Source: Pseudodesulfovibrio sp. 5S69
GTDB lineage: Bacteria > Desulfobacterota > Desulfovibrionia > Desulfovibrionales > Desulfovibrionaceae
DNA length: 64,000 nucleotides
Direction: 5' to 3'
Assembly: GCF_037094465.1 (NCBI RefSeq)
Contig: NZ_CP146609.1
Coordinates: forward strand, 186,001 to 250,000
Shown: positions 1-9,129 of the stretch, piece by piece
Layout of the letters: each line of letters begins with the position of its first letter
Numbering within the stretch: position 1 is the stretch's first letter
The notes under the pieces: generated by a model
What the model was told of the DNA's origin: nothing
The model's database searches: none
The model's input: the letters and a program-made list of their open reading frames with translations, nothing else
Program-made: the position numbers and the translations under genes

Positions 1-1
1 G

Positions 2-481
2 ACCCAGGCCTACAACCGGGGCAAGTTCGAGGAGGTCATGACCCAGGAGCTGGGCAACGTCCGGCGCTACGGCCTGGACCTGTCCGGGATCATGCTCGAC
101 ATGGACGGATTCCGGGCCATCAACCAGGCCCACGGCTACTCCGCCGGGGACCGCCTCCTGGCCAACCTGGCCCACTTCCTGAACGCCAAGCTGCGGACCA
201 ACGACTTCCTATTCCGCTGGCACGGCGGCAAGTTCATCATCCTCTGCCCGCACACCGACATCGACCGGGCCGCCATCGTGGCCGAAAAGCTGCGCATGCT
301 CGTGGGCCACAAGATCTTCGGCGGCAAGATCCGCGTGTTCCTCTCCCTGGGCGTGGCCCAGGCCGAGGAGGACGACAGCGCCGAGACCTTCATGCAGCGT
401 CTCCAGTCCGGCCTGGCCGCGTCCAAGAACGGCGGCCGGAACCAGGTCACCGTGATCCGCGCCCCGCTCTTTCCATACTGA
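2..481 (+). CDS. GGDEF-domain protein, C-terminal part (degenerate signature)
   Basis: Open from the window edge, so the N-terminus and any sensor domain are missing. The frame runs upstream of the first Met (38), reading TQAYNRGKFEEVM. It matches the last ~160 residues of a diguanylate cyclase domain: LDMDGFRAINQAHGYSAGD corresponds to the metal and substrate helix, and SLGVAQ and the SKNGGRNQV tail are typical. The active-site loop reads RWHGGKF instead of RYGGDEF, so the catalytic acidic residue is lost. Inference: the domain is likely a non-cyclising GTP-binding or regulatory GGDEF, possibly partnering the bifunctional protein encoded 125 bp downstream. High confidence in the family, moderate in inactivity. 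Confidence 0.85.
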   Translation, partial: TQAYNRGKFEEVMTQELGNVRRYGLDLSGIMLDMDGFRAINQAHGYSAGDRLLANLAHFLNAKLRTNDFLFRWHGGKFIILCPHTDIDRAAIVAEKLRMLVGHKIFGGKIRVFLSLGVAQAEEDDSAETFMQRLQSGLAASKNGGRNQVTVIRAPLFPY

Positions 482-605
482 TCCGCGTGCCAGACGCGGG
501 CAGGTTCGGACGGGATGAAAACAACCGCTCCAACCTATTTCCTTTTTTTTTGGTTCTACGCTATATGGAGAGTGTGATAACCAGACACTGCGAACAGGAC
601 GGCCC

Positions 606-3092
606 GTGAACATGGTGCAGGACAAAACCGCGCACTACCTCAAATACGCCCCCACCAGGGTCCTGCTGCCCTCGGCGATGATGCTGCTGCTCTTCGCCGG
701 TTCCATCTTCCTGTACCTGCTGCCGTCCATCGAAGAGGCCCTGCTCGACGCCCAGAAGGAAAAGGTCGTGGAGATCACGGACACCGTGGTCGGCACCCTG
801 GCCCACCTGAACGAGATGGCCGAGCGTGGCGAAATCACCCTGAACTACGCCAAGCGGCTGGGCGCGGAATTCGTCAAGACCACCCGCTACGGTCCGCACG
901 CCAAGGACTATTTCTGGATAACGGACCTGACCCCGCGGATGATCATGCACCCCTACCGCCCGGACCTGGACGGACGGGACCTGACCGACTACCGGGACAA
1001 GGACGGCAAGCGGATATTCATGGAGTTCGTGCGCGCGGCCAGGAATAACCCGGACGCCTTCGTGGACTACTACTGGCAGTGGCAGGACCAGCCCGACCGC
1101 ATCGCCCGCAAGCTCTCCCACGTACGCCTGTTCGCCCCCTGGGGCTGGGTCCTCGGCACCGGGCTGTACACCGACGACGTGCATACGGAGATCGGCGTGT
1201 ACCGCGACCACGTGGCCCTGATCTTCCTGGGCATCCTGCTGCTGAGCTCCCTGCTCTCCCTGTACGTCATCCGCCAGGCCGGCATCACTGAAAAGAAAAA
1301 GGCCCAGATCCAGGGCCAGCGGGAAAAGCTCGTGCGCGTGCTCCAGGAGAGCGAGGAGCGCTACCGGACCATCGCGGACTTCGGCTACGATTGGGAAATC
1401 TGGATCGGCACGGAAGGCACCATCCATTACTGTTCCCCGGCCTGCCTGCGGATCACCGGCTACCCGCCCGAGCGGTTCTTCGAGAACCCCGGCCTGGTCC
1501 GCGAGATCATCCTCAAGGACGACCAGGACGCCTGGGACGCCTACCTGGTTGAGGCCGACTCCGACCGCGGCGACTCGCTGGACTTCCGCATCCTGACCGC
1601 GGACGGAAAGACCCGCTGGCTCGGCGTGGTCGGGCGGTCCGTGTCCGGCATCGGCGGCAAGCCGCTGGGCATGCGCCTGAGCTTCCGCGACATCACCGAC
1701 CGCAAGGCCATGGAGGAGCAGCTCCGCCACCAGGCCCTGCACGACCCCCTGACCAACCTGGCCAACCGCACCCTGTGCCTGGACCGGTTGGGCCAGGCCA
1801 TGCGCCGGGCCAAACGCCGCGAGAACTATTTCTTCGCGGTCGTCTTCCTGGACCTCGACCGCTTCAAGATCATCAACGACTCCCTGGGCCACCGCTTCGG
1901 CGACATGGTCCTGACCGAGACGGCCATCCGGCTGACCAGCGAGATGCGCCTCCTGGACACGGTCTCGCGGTTCGGCGGCGACGAGTTCGTTTTGCTCCTG
2001 GACGAGCTGTCCAGTCCGGGCGAGGCCATCCGGATCATCAAGCGCGTGCGCAAGCGGCTGTCCGAGCCCTTCCGCTTCAACGGCAACGAGGTCCAGACCA
2101 CGGCCAGCTTCGGCATCGTCCTAAGCCCGGTGACGGACGGCAAAGCTGCGGACGTGCTCCAGCACGCCAACATCGCCATGCACCGCGCCAAGGAGGCCGG
2201 GCGCAACCGCTTCAAGGTCTTCACCGAGCGCATGCTCGAAACCGCCGTGGACCAACTCACGCTCGAAAACGACATGCGCCGGGGGCTGGCCAACGACGAA
2301 TTCCACGTTGTCTACCAGCCGATCATGGACCTGGCCAGTTCGGACATCGTCGGCTTCGAGGCCCTGGCCCGCTGGAACCATCCGGACCGGGGGAGCATCC
2401 CGCCCATAGAGTTCATCCCCATGGCCGAGGAATCCGGGCTGATCATCGAATTGGGCGAGTGGGTCCTGCAGCAGGCCCTGCGGACCCTGGCCGGGTGGCG
2501 CAACGAGACGGACGGCGCGGACGACATCTTCATGTCCGTGAACCTGTCCAGCAAGCAGTTCGCGCGCATCGAGCTGGACAAGATCGTGGTCAAGGCCCTG
2601 GAGCGCTACGGGCTGCCGCCCTCCTGCCTCAAGCTGGAGATCACCGAGTCCTCCATCATGGGCAACCCCGAGTCCTCCCTGCGCATCCTGAACCGGCTCA
2701 GAAGGGCCGGAGTACGCTTCTCCATCGACGACTTCGGCACCGGCTATTCCTCCCTGTCCCAACTCCAGCAACTGCCCGTGGACACCCTCAAGGTGGACCG
2801 GACCTTCATCTCGCGCATGCGGACCGACCCGGAGAACATGGAGATCGTCAAGGCGGTCATCGCCCTGGGCCACTCTCTGGACCTCAATGTGGTGGCCGAG
2901 GGCGTGGAAAGCCCGGAGCAGCTCTGCTCGCTCCTGAACCTCTTCTGCAACTGCGTCCAGGGCTTCTACTTCCACGAGCCCATGAGTGCGGGCCTGGCCC
3001 AGACCCTGCTCAAGCAGCGCACCGGCAAGACCGCCGAGCAGACTCGCGAGAAGATGGAGCGGGCGCGCCGGGACTGCGGGCCCGACGAATAG
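606..3092 (+). CDS. Membrane Cache-PAS-GGDEF-EAL cyclic-di-GMP enzyme
   Basis: An 828-residue inner-membrane signalling protein. Order: TM helix (~18-40), periplasmic sCache-type sensor (~45-195, with KDYFWITD and MIMHPYRPDL typical of these domains), TM helix (~202-222), PAS domain (~248-375), GGDEF domain (~378-540) and EAL domain (~555-800). The GGDEF signature is intact (SRFGGDEF), as are EAL (GFEALARW) and the second EAL-domain motif DDFGTGYSSL, so both synthesis and hydrolysis of c-di-GMP are possible. The start is GTG 606, with ATG 612 as an alternative; neither has a strong ribosome site. It follows another GGDEF gene and ends at a bidirectional terminator. The Cache ligand cannot be read from sequence. 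Confidence 0.93.
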   Translation: MNMVQDKTAHYLKYAPTRVLLPSAMMLLLFAGSIFLYLLPSIEEALLDAQKEKVVEITDTVVGTLAHLNEMAERGEITLNYAKRLGAEFVKTTRYGPHAKDYFWITDLTPRMIMHPYRPDLDGRDLTDYRDKDGKRIFMEFVRAARNNPDAFVDYYWQWQDQPDRIARKLSHVRLFAPWGWVLGTGLYTDDVHTEIGVYRDHVALIFLGILLLSSLLSLYVIRQAGITEKKKAQIQGQREKLVRVLQESEERYRTIADFGYDWEIWIGTEGTIHYCSPACLRITGYPPERFFENPGLVREIILKDDQDAWDAYLVEADSDRGDSLDFRILTADGKTRWLGVVGRSVSGIGGKPLGMRLSFRDITDRKAMEEQLRHQALHDPLTNLANRTLCLDRLGQAMRRAKRRENYFFAVVFLDLDRFKIINDSLGHRFGDMVLTETAIRLTSEMRLLDTVSRFGGDEFVLLLDELSSPGEAIRIIKRVRKRLSEPFRFNGNEVQTTASFGIVLSPVTDGKAADVLQHANIAMHRAKEAGRNRFKVFTERMLETAVDQLTLENDMRRGLANDEFHVVYQPIMDLASSDIVGFEALARWNHPDRGSIPPIEFIPMAEESGLIIELGEWVLQQALRTLAGWRNETDGADDIFMSVNLSSKQFARIELDKIVVKALERYGLPPSCLKLEITESSIMGNPESSLRILNRLRRAGVRFSIDDFGTGYSSLSQLQQLPVDTLKVDRTFISRMRTDPENMEIVKAVIALGHSLDLNVVAEGVESPEQLCSLLNLFCNCVQGFYFHEPMSAGLAQTLLKQRTGKTAEQTREKMERARRDCGPDE

Positions 3093-3107
3093 GCCGGGTC
3101 CTCACGA

Positions 3108-3152
3108 CGTGAAAAAGCCCTGTCGGACGCAATCCGGCAGGGCTTTTTCACG
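3108..3152. terminator. Bidirectional intrinsic terminator
   Basis: A 15-bp perfect stem (CGTGAAAAAGCCCTG at 3108-3122 against 3138-3152), extended by three or four inner pairs, with A-tract and T-tract on the two arms. It lies between the convergent GGDEF-EAL gene and the TrmJ-like gene and can serve both. Confidence 0.9.
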
Positions 3153-3168
3153 GGCCTCGGCGCGGACG

Positions 3169-3927
3169 CTACTCCGCCTCGTCCCTGCCTTCGGGCCCGT
3201 ATTTGTCAACGAACCAGCGCACCTGGCGGCAGACGCCCATAAGCAGGTTGAATTCGTTGCGCTTCAGGTTGATCTTGCTGAAGAAGCGGCGCACCGGGAG
3301 CATCCAGTAGTCCGGGTTGTCGTCCTTGAGGAAATCGATGGCCAGCAGGGTCTCCTGGAGGTTGCCGAACAGGGCCTCCTGTTCCTTGACCGTGGTCGGC
3401 CGCTCCTCGGGCGGGCCGTCCGGGGTGAACGGTGCGGCCAGGGAGCGTTTGAAGCACTCGTACAGGACCACGACCACGGCCTGGGCCAGGTTCAGGGAAG
3501 TCCCCTCGCGGCTGGTGGGGATGGTCACCAGGCCGGAGCAGATGGAGGTCTCCTCGTTGGTCAGCCCCTTGTCCTCCGGGCCGAAGACCACGGCCACCCG
3601 GCCGCCGGTGCGCAGCCGCTCGTCGACCACGCCCGCCAGGGTGTCCGGAGCCATGATCCCCTTGCGCCAGCCCCCGGTGCGGGCCGTGGTCCCGAAGATG
3701 GCGGTGCAGCCTTCCACGGCCTGTTCCAGGGTGTCCACGATGCGCGCGGATTCGAGGATGTGCCGGGCGTGGGCCGTGGCCAGGGGCAGGGCCTTGTCCA
3801 TGTTGAAATTGTACGGGTCCACGACCACCAGCTCCGAGACGCCCATGTTCAGGCATGCGCGGGCCGCCGAGCCGATGTTCTCCGGGTATTTGGGGCGGAA
3901 CAGTACCACCACGAGCTTATCCAACAT
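3169..3927 (-). CDS. RNA methyltransferase, TrmJ/TrmH (SpoU) family
   Basis: A 252-residue SPOUT methyltransferase predicted to transfer a methyl group from SAM to a ribose 2'-OH of tRNA or rRNA in the cytosol. The family motifs are clear: RPKYPENIGSAARACLNMG near the N-terminus, FGPEDKGLTNEE (motif 2) and IPTSREGTSLNLAQAVVVVLYE (motif 3, forming the trefoil knot). The helical C-terminal tail (FLKDDNPDYWMLPVRRFFSK) is like TrmJ, which methylates position 32 of tRNAs. The start at 3927 was preferred to an upstream Met because AAGGAGG lies six bases before it. The gene stands alone, convergent with the GGDEF-EAL gene. Target nucleotide is inferred only. Confidence 0.88.
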   Translation of the reverse strand: MLDKLVVVLFRPKYPENIGSAARACLNMGVSELVVVDPYNFNMDKALPLATAHARHILESARIVDTLEQAVEGCTAIFGTTARTGGWRKGIMAPDTLAGVVDERLRTGGRVAVVFGPEDKGLTNEETSICSGLVTIPTSREGTSLNLAQAVVVVLYECFKRSLAAPFTPDGPPEERPTTVKEQEALFGNLQETLLAIDFLKDDNPDYWMLPVRRFFSKINLKRNEFNLLMGVCRQVRWFVDKYGPEGRDEAE

Positions 3928-4252
3928 GGAAACCCTCCTTGGGCGTTGACGACGAGGCATGTACCACACCGCCGGGGGATGTCAAAAGGCGTATTCCTTC
4001 CCGCCGCAGCCCCCGGCGGGCGGAAACCCCGGTCGTCGGAAACATAAGAACCGGTTATATAAAAGATAATTAAATCAGGCAGTGAGACCCACACCGTCAG
4101 AGAATTGCGTTGAAATATTTGTCATTCTGTGCAACAACGGGATACCGGGTGGAATAGTCTTTCCCCCGGGGGTGTGTTTACCGCGCATGATCATGCAGAC
4201 GGTAAAAAAAGTTGCGGTCCTCATTAACTTCTGTGGTTCCTTAGGAGGAAAC
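3928..4252. other. Divergent intergenic region upstream of TAXI-TRAP genes
   Basis: 325 bp without a convincing gene. A local AT-rich patch (TTATATAAAAGATAATT near 4053) is the best candidate for a minus-10 region for the TAXI gene; no matching minus-35 is evident. The Shine-Dalgarno sequence TTAGGAGGAAAC directly precedes ATG 4253, so a frame opening at 4082 is not used. Confidence 0.4.
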
Positions 4253-5221
4253 ATGAAACGGATTTACATCCTGGTCTTGGCCCTTGCCCTAGTTTTCGGC
4301 ATGTCCTTCAACGCGCAGGCCAAGAAGCGCTACGTGTTCGGCGGCGGCCCGGCCGGCGGTACGTTCCAGATCGTCGCCAACGCCATCCAGGTCTTCGGCC
4401 CCATCAAGAACAACCCCAACTTTTCGATCAAGGCCCAGTCCTCGGGCGGCTCCACCGAAAACCTGCGTACGGTCAACGCGGGCCGCTGCGCCTTCGGCAC
4501 CGTGTACGCGGGTGAGGTATACCTTGGCCGCAACGGCAAGCTGACCGGCGATCCGAACAAGTACGAGAACGTCCTGACCGTGGGCTACCTCTACGGCGCT
4601 CCCGCCCAGTTGGTCATCCGCAAGGGTTCGGGCATCAAGTCCACCCTGGACCTGGCCGGCAAGAAGGTCGGCGTGGGCAACGCCGGTTCCGGCGCGTTCG
4701 CCAACTGCGAGCGGTTCTTCACCCACCTGGGCATCTGGGACAAGATCGAACGCAACGCCATGGGCTACAATGACGCGGCCCAGGCCTTCGGCAACGAACA
4801 GCTCGACGCCTTCTGGCTGCTGACCGCCTACCCGTCCGGGGCCGTGATCATGGCCGCGCAGACCAACGACATCGACCTGGTCGACGTCGGGGCCGACGCG
4901 GAAAAATCCGGCTACTTCAAGGCCTACCCCTACTTCGGCAAGCTGACCATCCCGGCGGGCACCTACCGCGGGGTGGATCACGATACCCCCTCCTTCTTCG
5001 ATTCCGCGCTGCTCGTGGCCAACGCCGACGTGCCGGCCGAGGACGTCTACCAGCTCCTCAAGGCCATCTGGTCCGAAGCGGGCCTCAAGCACATGGTCGA
5101 GCAGAAGAAGACCTTCAAGGCCATGAGCGTGGCCGACGGCCTCAAGGGCGTGAACCCCGAAGCAACTCCCCTGCACCCCGGTGCGGTGAAGTTCTGGAAG
5201 GAAATGGGCGTCCTGAAGTAG
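4253..5221 (+). CDS. TAXI-family TRAP transporter solute-binding protein
   Basis: A 322-residue periplasmic protein with a Sec signal peptide (MKRIYILVLALALVFGMSF ending near NAQA). After cleavage it starts KKRYVFGGGPAGGTFQIVANAI, the glycine-rich motif that defines TAXI (TRAP-associated extracytoplasmic immunogenic) proteins. Further family motifs are SSGGSTENLR, GNAGSGAF and IPAGTYRG, and it ends in LHPGAVKFW. It captures a carboxylate for the fused TRAP permease 219 bp downstream. The start at 4253 has a strong AGGAGG. A stable hairpin after the stop (5244-5269) probably lets this protein outnumber the permease. Glutamate and C4-dicarboxylates are common TAXI ligands; the malic enzyme nearby favours a C4 acid, by inference. 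Confidence 0.93.
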   Translation: MKRIYILVLALALVFGMSFNAQAKKRYVFGGGPAGGTFQIVANAIQVFGPIKNNPNFSIKAQSSGGSTENLRTVNAGRCAFGTVYAGEVYLGRNGKLTGDPNKYENVLTVGYLYGAPAQLVIRKGSGIKSTLDLAGKKVGVGNAGSGAFANCERFFTHLGIWDKIERNAMGYNDAAQAFGNEQLDAFWLLTAYPSGAVIMAAQTNDIDLVDVGADAEKSGYFKAYPYFGKLTIPAGTYRGVDHDTPSFFDSALLVANADVPAEDVYQLLKAIWSEAGLKHMVEQKKTFKAMSVADGLKGVNPEATPLHPGAVKFWKEMGVLK

Positions 5222-5243
5222 ACCCCCGCTCCCGACATCGTGC

Positions 5244-5269
5244 ACGGGCGGGCCGCGCGGCCCGCCCGT
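5244..5269 (+). promoter_or_regulatory. Intercistronic hairpin after TAXI binding-protein gene
   Basis: Perfect 11-bp stem (ACGGGCGGGCC / GGCCCGCCCGT) with loop GCGC and no T-tract. The position between binding-protein and permease genes and the absence of a T-run suggest a 3'-end-stabilising or partially terminating hairpin rather than a full terminator. Confidence 0.6.
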
Positions 5270-5440
5270 ATCGCGCGTTCCCGGCCACCCCGGACCCAGC
5301 CGCCGGGCCCGCGCGCATCGAACCGATCCGCCCCGCACGGACCATGGTCCGGTCTCCCGTCACGGGCGGCCGGGAACGGTCCGGCCCAAGGTGCGGCACA
5401 TTCCCCAACCGCCGCCCGCCAGGGCGGCCGAGAGCGCGCA

Positions 5441-7369
5441 ATGTACGACAAATTAAACAGATTCGAGCGATTCCTCTTTGACTTCCTGTCGGTGGTCATG
5501 GTCCTGTTCTACTCCTGGTCGGCCATCTTCGAACCGGCGGCAACCCAATATCACCGGGGCATCTACGTCATCATCACGTATATCCTCGTCTTCCTGCTCT
5601 ACAAGTCCAGACACCGGATCACCCGGATCATGGACTACCTGCTCATGCTCGCCTCGCTGGTCTCGGTGGGCTATTGGATGCTGAACTTCGAGGTCATCAA
5701 CTACCGCATCGGCATGGAGAAGGACATAGACAAGGTCATGGCCATGATCGGGGTGCTCATCGGCATCGAGCTGGCCCGCCGCGTGGTCGGCAACGTCTTC
5801 GTCTTCATCGGCGTGCTCATGCTCCTGTACGGCATGTACGGCGCACACATGCCCGAGCTCATCGCCCACGCGGGCGCGAGCTTCCCGGACCTGTGCACCT
5901 CCATCTTCTACCGCTCGGACGGCGTGTTCGGCATCATGGCCAACGTGCTGGCCACCTACATCATTCTATTCGTGCTCTTCGGGGCTTTCCTGGAGAAATG
6001 CGGGGCCCAGCGGTTCTTCATCGACTTTCCCCTGGCCGCCGTGGGCCACAAGATCGGCGGCCCGGCCAAGGTCTCGGTCATCGCGTCGGGCCTGTTCGGG
6101 TCCATCTCCGGCTCGGCCATTGCCAACACCGTGTCCACCGGCACCTTCACCATCCCGATGATGAAAAAGGCCGGGTTCAAGCCCCACGTGGCGGGCGGTA
6201 TCGAACCCGCCGCCTCCATCGGCGGCATGTTCATGCCCCCGATCATGGGCGCGGGCGGGTTCATCATGGCGGAAATGACCGGCCTGCCCTACTCCCACAT
6301 CATGCTCGTGGCCATCTTCCCGGCGATCATGTACTTCTTCTCGGTCTTCGTCATGGTCCACTACGAGGCCAAGAAGAACAACATCGTGGGCGAACGCTAC
6401 AAGGCCGGGGCCATGGAAATTCTGCGCAAGGAATGGCTCTACACCCTGCCGCTCATCCTGATCACCATCTTCATGCTCGCGGGCTACTCCCCGGGATACT
6501 CGGCCATCGTCGGCCTGGCCGCCTGCATCGGCCTGTCCTTCAAGGACGAGGGCCCGCGCATCGATCCGACCCTGCTCGTGATCATGACCTTCATGGTCCT
6601 CTGCCCCTGGCTCGTCAAACTCATCGCCAAGGCCGGCGGGCCTGAAGCCGCCGCGACCATCAAGCCGTTCCTGTCCGGACGCGTCCTGCTCCTCTACGGC
6701 CTGGTCGTCTCGGCCGCCGTGTTCGCCTGGCGCAAACAGACCATGGCCGGGCTCAAGAACGAACTGGGCGGATTCGTGGCCGCCGCGCGCGAGGGGACCA
6801 TCAACTCCCTCAAGATCGGCGCCACCGTGGGCGTCATCGGCATCATCATCGGCGTGCTCACCTACTCCGGCCTAGTCCTGACCTTCGCCGACATCGTCAT
6901 CGAACTGGCCGACGGCAACCTCGTCCTGACCATCCTGCTCATCGCCCTGGCCTCGCTCGTGCTCGGCATGGGCGTGCCCGTCACCGCCGCCTACCTGATC
7001 ACCGCCGTGGTCGCGGTCCCGGCACTGACCCACCTGGGCGTCAACCTGGTGGCCGCACACATGATCGTCTACTGGCTGTCCCAGGACTCCAACATCACCC
7101 CGCCGGTCTGCATTGCCGCCTTTGCGGGCGCGACCATCGCCGGGGCCAACATGTGGCGGACCGCCTTCACCTCGTTCAAGTTCGCCAAGTTCCTCTACCT
7201 GGCGCCGTTCATCTTCGCCTACGTCCCGGCCTTCACCCTGGACGCGCCCACGCAGAACATCCTCATCTCGTTCTGCGCCATCACCGTGGCCGTGTTCGCC
7301 TATGCCTGGTTCCTCAGCTTCATCTGGGTCAAACCCCTCAAACGCATCCTCGGCTTCGCCCCGGCCTGA
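5441..7369 (+). CDS. TRAP transporter fused DctQM permease (TAXI-associated)
   Basis: A 642-residue inner-membrane protein in which the small (DctQ, four TM) and large (DctM, about twelve TM) TRAP subunits are one chain, as is usual for TAXI systems. The N-terminal ~150 residues hold four hydrophobic segments. The DctM part carries the conserved SGSAIANTVSTGTFTIPMMK, EPAASIGGMFMPPIMGAGGF and GMGVPVTAAYLI stretches that line the transport path. Na+-coupled secondary transport is the known mechanism. The start at 5441 gives a normal N-terminus (MYDKLNRFERFLFDFLS); upstream Met/Val codons in frame would add a GC-rich, Pro/Arg-rich stretch that looks non-coding. The ribosome site is weak (GAGAGC). 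Ends at a strong terminator. Confidence 0.93.
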   Translation: MYDKLNRFERFLFDFLSVVMVLFYSWSAIFEPAATQYHRGIYVIITYILVFLLYKSRHRITRIMDYLLMLASLVSVGYWMLNFEVINYRIGMEKDIDKVMAMIGVLIGIELARRVVGNVFVFIGVLMLLYGMYGAHMPELIAHAGASFPDLCTSIFYRSDGVFGIMANVLATYIILFVLFGAFLEKCGAQRFFIDFPLAAVGHKIGGPAKVSVIASGLFGSISGSAIANTVSTGTFTIPMMKKAGFKPHVAGGIEPAASIGGMFMPPIMGAGGFIMAEMTGLPYSHIMLVAIFPAIMYFFSVFVMVHYEAKKNNIVGERYKAGAMEILRKEWLYTLPLILITIFMLAGYSPGYSAIVGLAACIGLSFKDEGPRIDPTLLVIMTFMVLCPWLVKLIAKAGGPEAAATIKPFLSGRVLLLYGLVVSAAVFAWRKQTMAGLKNELGGFVAAAREGTINSLKIGATVGVIGIIIGVLTYSGLVLTFADIVIELADGNLVLTILLIALASLVLGMGVPVTAAYLITAVVAVPALTHLGVNLVAAHMIVYWLSQDSNITPPVCIAAFAGATIAGANMWRTAFTSFKFAKFLYLAPFIFAYVPAFTLDAPTQNILISFCAITVAVFAYAWFLSFIWVKPLKRILGFAPA

Positions 7370-7390
7370 GCCGAGAAGCAACGGCCGAAC

Positions 7391-7430
7391 AAACAAAAGG
7401 GGGGCGGTAAACCGCCCCCCTTTTGTTTTT
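7391..7430 (+). terminator. Intrinsic terminator of the TAXI-TRAP operon
   Basis: 18-bp perfect stem (7391-7408 / 7411-7428; AAACAAAAGGGGGGCGGT and its complement) with a two-base loop, followed by TTTTGTTTTT. Confidence 0.92.
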
Positions 7431-7543
7431 GCCTCCGGCGGCCGGGGGAAGGGGAGGAAAAACCCTTTGAAAAGGGTTCGTTCCCCCCCTTCCCCCGGCC
7501 CCCCATCCCCTCCTTTTCCCAAACTTTTTGTGCCGCTGCACGG
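7431..7543 (+). repeat. Dispersed GC-rich repeat, family A (copy 1)
   Basis: Starts directly after the terminator with GCCTCCGGCGGCCGGGG, carries the inner hairpin ACCCTTTGAAAAGGGT and a CCCCTTCCCC block, and ends AAACTTTTTGTGCCGCTGC. Copies with the same order of blocks occur at 11341 (-), 25874, 26056 (-), 27487, 28741/28893 (split) and 55031. The remaining 7544-7834 up to the next gene holds a TATAAT at 7713-7718 but no clear minus-35 and no gene. Confidence 0.75.
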
Positions 7544-7834
7544 ATGGCAGAGCCTGGGGAAGCCGTCCTCTTCTCCAGGCGTCTCAAGGCGCCGCAGGAC
7601 TATTTTCCCGCGTTCCGTCCGCCCCGTACGCGGCGTTGGCAACCGTTCCGAAGGGAGCACACCGGGCTCGGAAGTCCCGGCGGCCCGCAACGAAGGCAAT
7701 CCCACGGGTCATTATAATCTTCGGCCGCAGGGCGTTCGCGCGTTGTCTTAACGGACGGCGTGTGGCAAAAACCCGTCCATCCCGAAGGTTGCCGCACGAG
7801 GCGGCGCGCCCCACCCTTTGGTTCCGGAGGTTCG

Positions 7835-8854
7835 ATGCCGCGTTTGTTTCCCGTCCTGTCCGCCCTGTGCTGCCTGGCCCTTGTCGCGGCCATGGGCTGC
7901 TCGTCCGGGACGCCGGGCGAGGCGCATTCGGACAACCCACGGGCCAAGCCCCGGACCCTGACCTTCAACGGCGGCCCGCGCGGCGGCACCTTCAACCACT
8001 TCGCCAACAAGATGGCCGCGGTCATCTCCGAGGACGTGCCCAATCTGGACGTCCGGGCCAGGCAGTCCGGCGGCTCGGTGAGCAATCTCCTGGCCCTGTG
8101 CGCAGGCAAGGCGGACATGGCCATCGTCAACGCGGGCGACGCCTTCCTAGGCCGCACCGGCAAGCTGCGGTGCCTGGACAAGAAATACGCCGACATCCAG
8201 GCCATGGCGTTTCTGTACTGGGCCCCGGCCCAACTGGTGATCCGCGCGGACTCGAAGATTCACACCGTCCTGGACCTCCGGGGCAAGGTCATCGCCGTGG
8301 GCAACCCCGGCTCGGGCGCGGCCCTTTCCGCGGAGCGATTTTTCCGGCACCTCAAGCTCTGGACCCGATTCGAGCACCTCCCCGAGGGGTATGCCGAGGC
8401 GGCGGCCGATTTTGCGGCCGGCAAGGTTGACGGATTCTGGACCCTGGCGGGCGCTCCCACCACCGCGGTCATCGAGGCGGCAGCGGCCGTCCCGGTGCGG
8501 CTTATGGACCTGCACGAGGCGGCCACGATCTCCGGTTTCTACCAACTCTATCCCTTTTATTCGCGGGCGACCATTCCGGCCGGGACCTATCCGGGCCAGA
8601 CCGAACCCGTGGACACCTTCCAGGACGCGGCCCTGTGGTGCGTCCGCCCCGGCCTGGACAACAAAACCGTATACGACAGCCTCCAGGCCGTTTTCTCCGC
8701 CAAGCGGCTCAAGGAAATGCGCCGCATCCACGGCGCGGCCGGGTCGATGGGACCGGAGACCGGCATCGACAACCTGTCCATCCCCCTGCATCCCGGCGCC
8801 GTCCACTTCTGGTCCGAACACCGGCTGGAGATACCGCCCATTCTGATGCCCTAG
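7835..8854 (+). CDS. Second TAXI-type solute-binding lipoprotein (orphan)
   Basis: A 339-residue paralogue of the TAXI protein at 4253: it shares FNGGPRGGTFNHFANKM, RQSGGSVSNL, APAQLVIR, VGNPGSGA, TIPAGTYPG and the C-terminal LHPGAVHFW. The N-terminus MPRLFPVLSALCCLALVAAMGC is a signal peptide with a weak lipobox, so membrane anchoring at Cys23 is probable rather than certain. Start 7835 follows GGAGG by four bases. It has its own leader and no permease gene of its own, being separated from the fused permease by a strong terminator. It may feed the same permease with another ligand or act as a sensor; this is inference. Confidence 0.88.
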   Translation: MPRLFPVLSALCCLALVAAMGCSSGTPGEAHSDNPRAKPRTLTFNGGPRGGTFNHFANKMAAVISEDVPNLDVRARQSGGSVSNLLALCAGKADMAIVNAGDAFLGRTGKLRCLDKKYADIQAMAFLYWAPAQLVIRADSKIHTVLDLRGKVIAVGNPGSGAALSAERFFRHLKLWTRFEHLPEGYAEAAADFAAGKVDGFWTLAGAPTTAVIEAAAAVPVRLMDLHEAATISGFYQLYPFYSRATIPAGTYPGQTEPVDTFQDAALWCVRPGLDNKTVYDSLQAVFSAKRLKEMRRIHGAAGSMGPETGIDNLSIPLHPGAVHFWSEHRLEIPPILMP

Positions 8855-9129
8855 CGACATTCTTTCCCGCCTTCTCCCGGCGACAAATTGGTCCAACCTA
8901 TTGATTTGGCTGACCGCTCAACCAGTCGACCGCCAATCGCCCGCAATGCGTTGCCGTGCAAGGATAAATACTACTTGACGGAAATTGAAAAACCCTCGTA
9001 CGAATGGTCATCTATATTGCGGTCACACCAGTCTGTCGGGAGGTTGTCAGCCACGGGCCGCGCCGGTCCGCGCATCACTTTTCCGCTCTTCAACGACTGG
9101 GCCATAACTGAATCAAGGGAGGCCTGATC
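8855..9129 (+). other. Leader region upstream of malic enzyme
   Basis: 275 bp with no gene. A candidate promoter is weak: TTGACG near 8975 and TATATT near 9013 are not optimally spaced. A gene-proximal GGGAGG is the malic enzyme ribosome site. Confidence 0.3.

Noticed and set aside
2986..4047. Open frame of 353 codons covering the TrmJ-like gene on the opposite strand
   Set aside because: Overlaps two well-supported genes and a terminator; no ribosome site.
7528..8430. Alternative frame and upstream starts for the orphan TAXI gene region
   Set aside because: The frame carrying the lipobox and TAXI motifs starts at 7835 with a clear GGAGG; the others are out of frame with the protein family.
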